DNA from: Schlesneria sp.
GTDB lineage: Bacteria > Planctomycetota > Planctomycetia > Planctomycetales > Planctomycetaceae
Length of the DNA stretch: 5,989 nucleotides
Assembly (NCBI GenBank): GCA_025353525.1
Contig: JANXOO010000833.1
Coordinates: 1-5,989 of the forward strand
Direction of reading: 5' to 3'
Positions 5,978-5,989 of the stretch are shown here, piece by piece. Made by a program: the position numbers and the translations under genes. The first letter of the stretch is position 1. Each line of letters opens with the position of its first letter. The notes beneath the pieces are model-generated. The model was not told the origin of the DNA, did no database searches, and was given only the letters and a program-made list of their open reading frames with translations.

Positions 5978-5989
5978 GTAGCCCGAAGC
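5978..5989. repeat. Probable start of a planctomycete intergenic repeat, cut by the window edge
   Basis: The last 12 bases, GTAGCCCGAAGC, match the opening of a short intergenic hairpin repeat that I remember as common in planctomycete genomes (GTAGCCCGAAGCG followed by an AGCGAGGG-type arm). Only the first arm would be inside the window, so its structure cannot be confirmed. Confidence 0.3.

Overview
The window looks like chromosomal DNA from a planctomycete or a close relative. This rests on the AAA+/VWA protein pair (remembered as closely similar to planctomycete and, more distantly, actinobacterial proteins), on moderately GC-rich DNA with weak or absent Shine-Dalgarno sites at some starts, and on small intergenic hairpins with a GCGTTAGC-type core of the kind scattered through planctomycete genomes. 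The assignment comes from recalled family resemblance, not from a search.

Layout. (1) Positions 1-136, minus strand: the 5' end of a GntR/YtrA-type repressor gene that continues off the left edge. A near-perfect inverted repeat (149-174) lies between its start and a TTGACA-like -35 box and probably serves as its own operator. (2) 347-1762, plus strand: a MoxR/ChlI-like AAA+ ATPase. (3) A 189-bp spacer carrying a planctomycete-style hairpin. (4) 1952-3649, plus strand: a VWA protein with an intact MIDAS metal site, the expected partner of the ATPase. (5) 3650-4416: 767 bp with no convincing intact gene. It holds a possible weak terminator, two adjacent 10-bp palindromes, and the remains (or a frameshift-dependent version) of a roughly 100-residue membrane protein. 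(6) 4417-5823, plus strand: an HD-domain phosphohydrolase of the SAMHD1/dNTPase-like group, with a possible hairpin just before its ribosome binding site. (7) 5824-5989: non-coding tail with an inverted repeat, a small hairpin, and what looks like the first bases of another planctomycete repeat cut off by the window edge.

How the genes fit together. The ATPase and VWA genes point the same way and form a typical MoxR-VWA chaperone-like pair, in which the ATPase ring is thought to remodel a client recruited by the metal-dependent VWA protein; the client is unknown. The family resembles the Rv0958/Rv0959 pair of Mycobacterium (from memory). The HD enzyme is separated from them by a long gap and probably has its own promoter, so a functional link is possible but not shown. 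I found no CRISPR array, tRNA, rRNA, transposase or integrase. The nearest thing to an undescribed system is the AAA+/VWA pair itself, whose Walker B aspartate reads as asparagine, and which sits near a SAMHD1-like nucleotide hydrolase.
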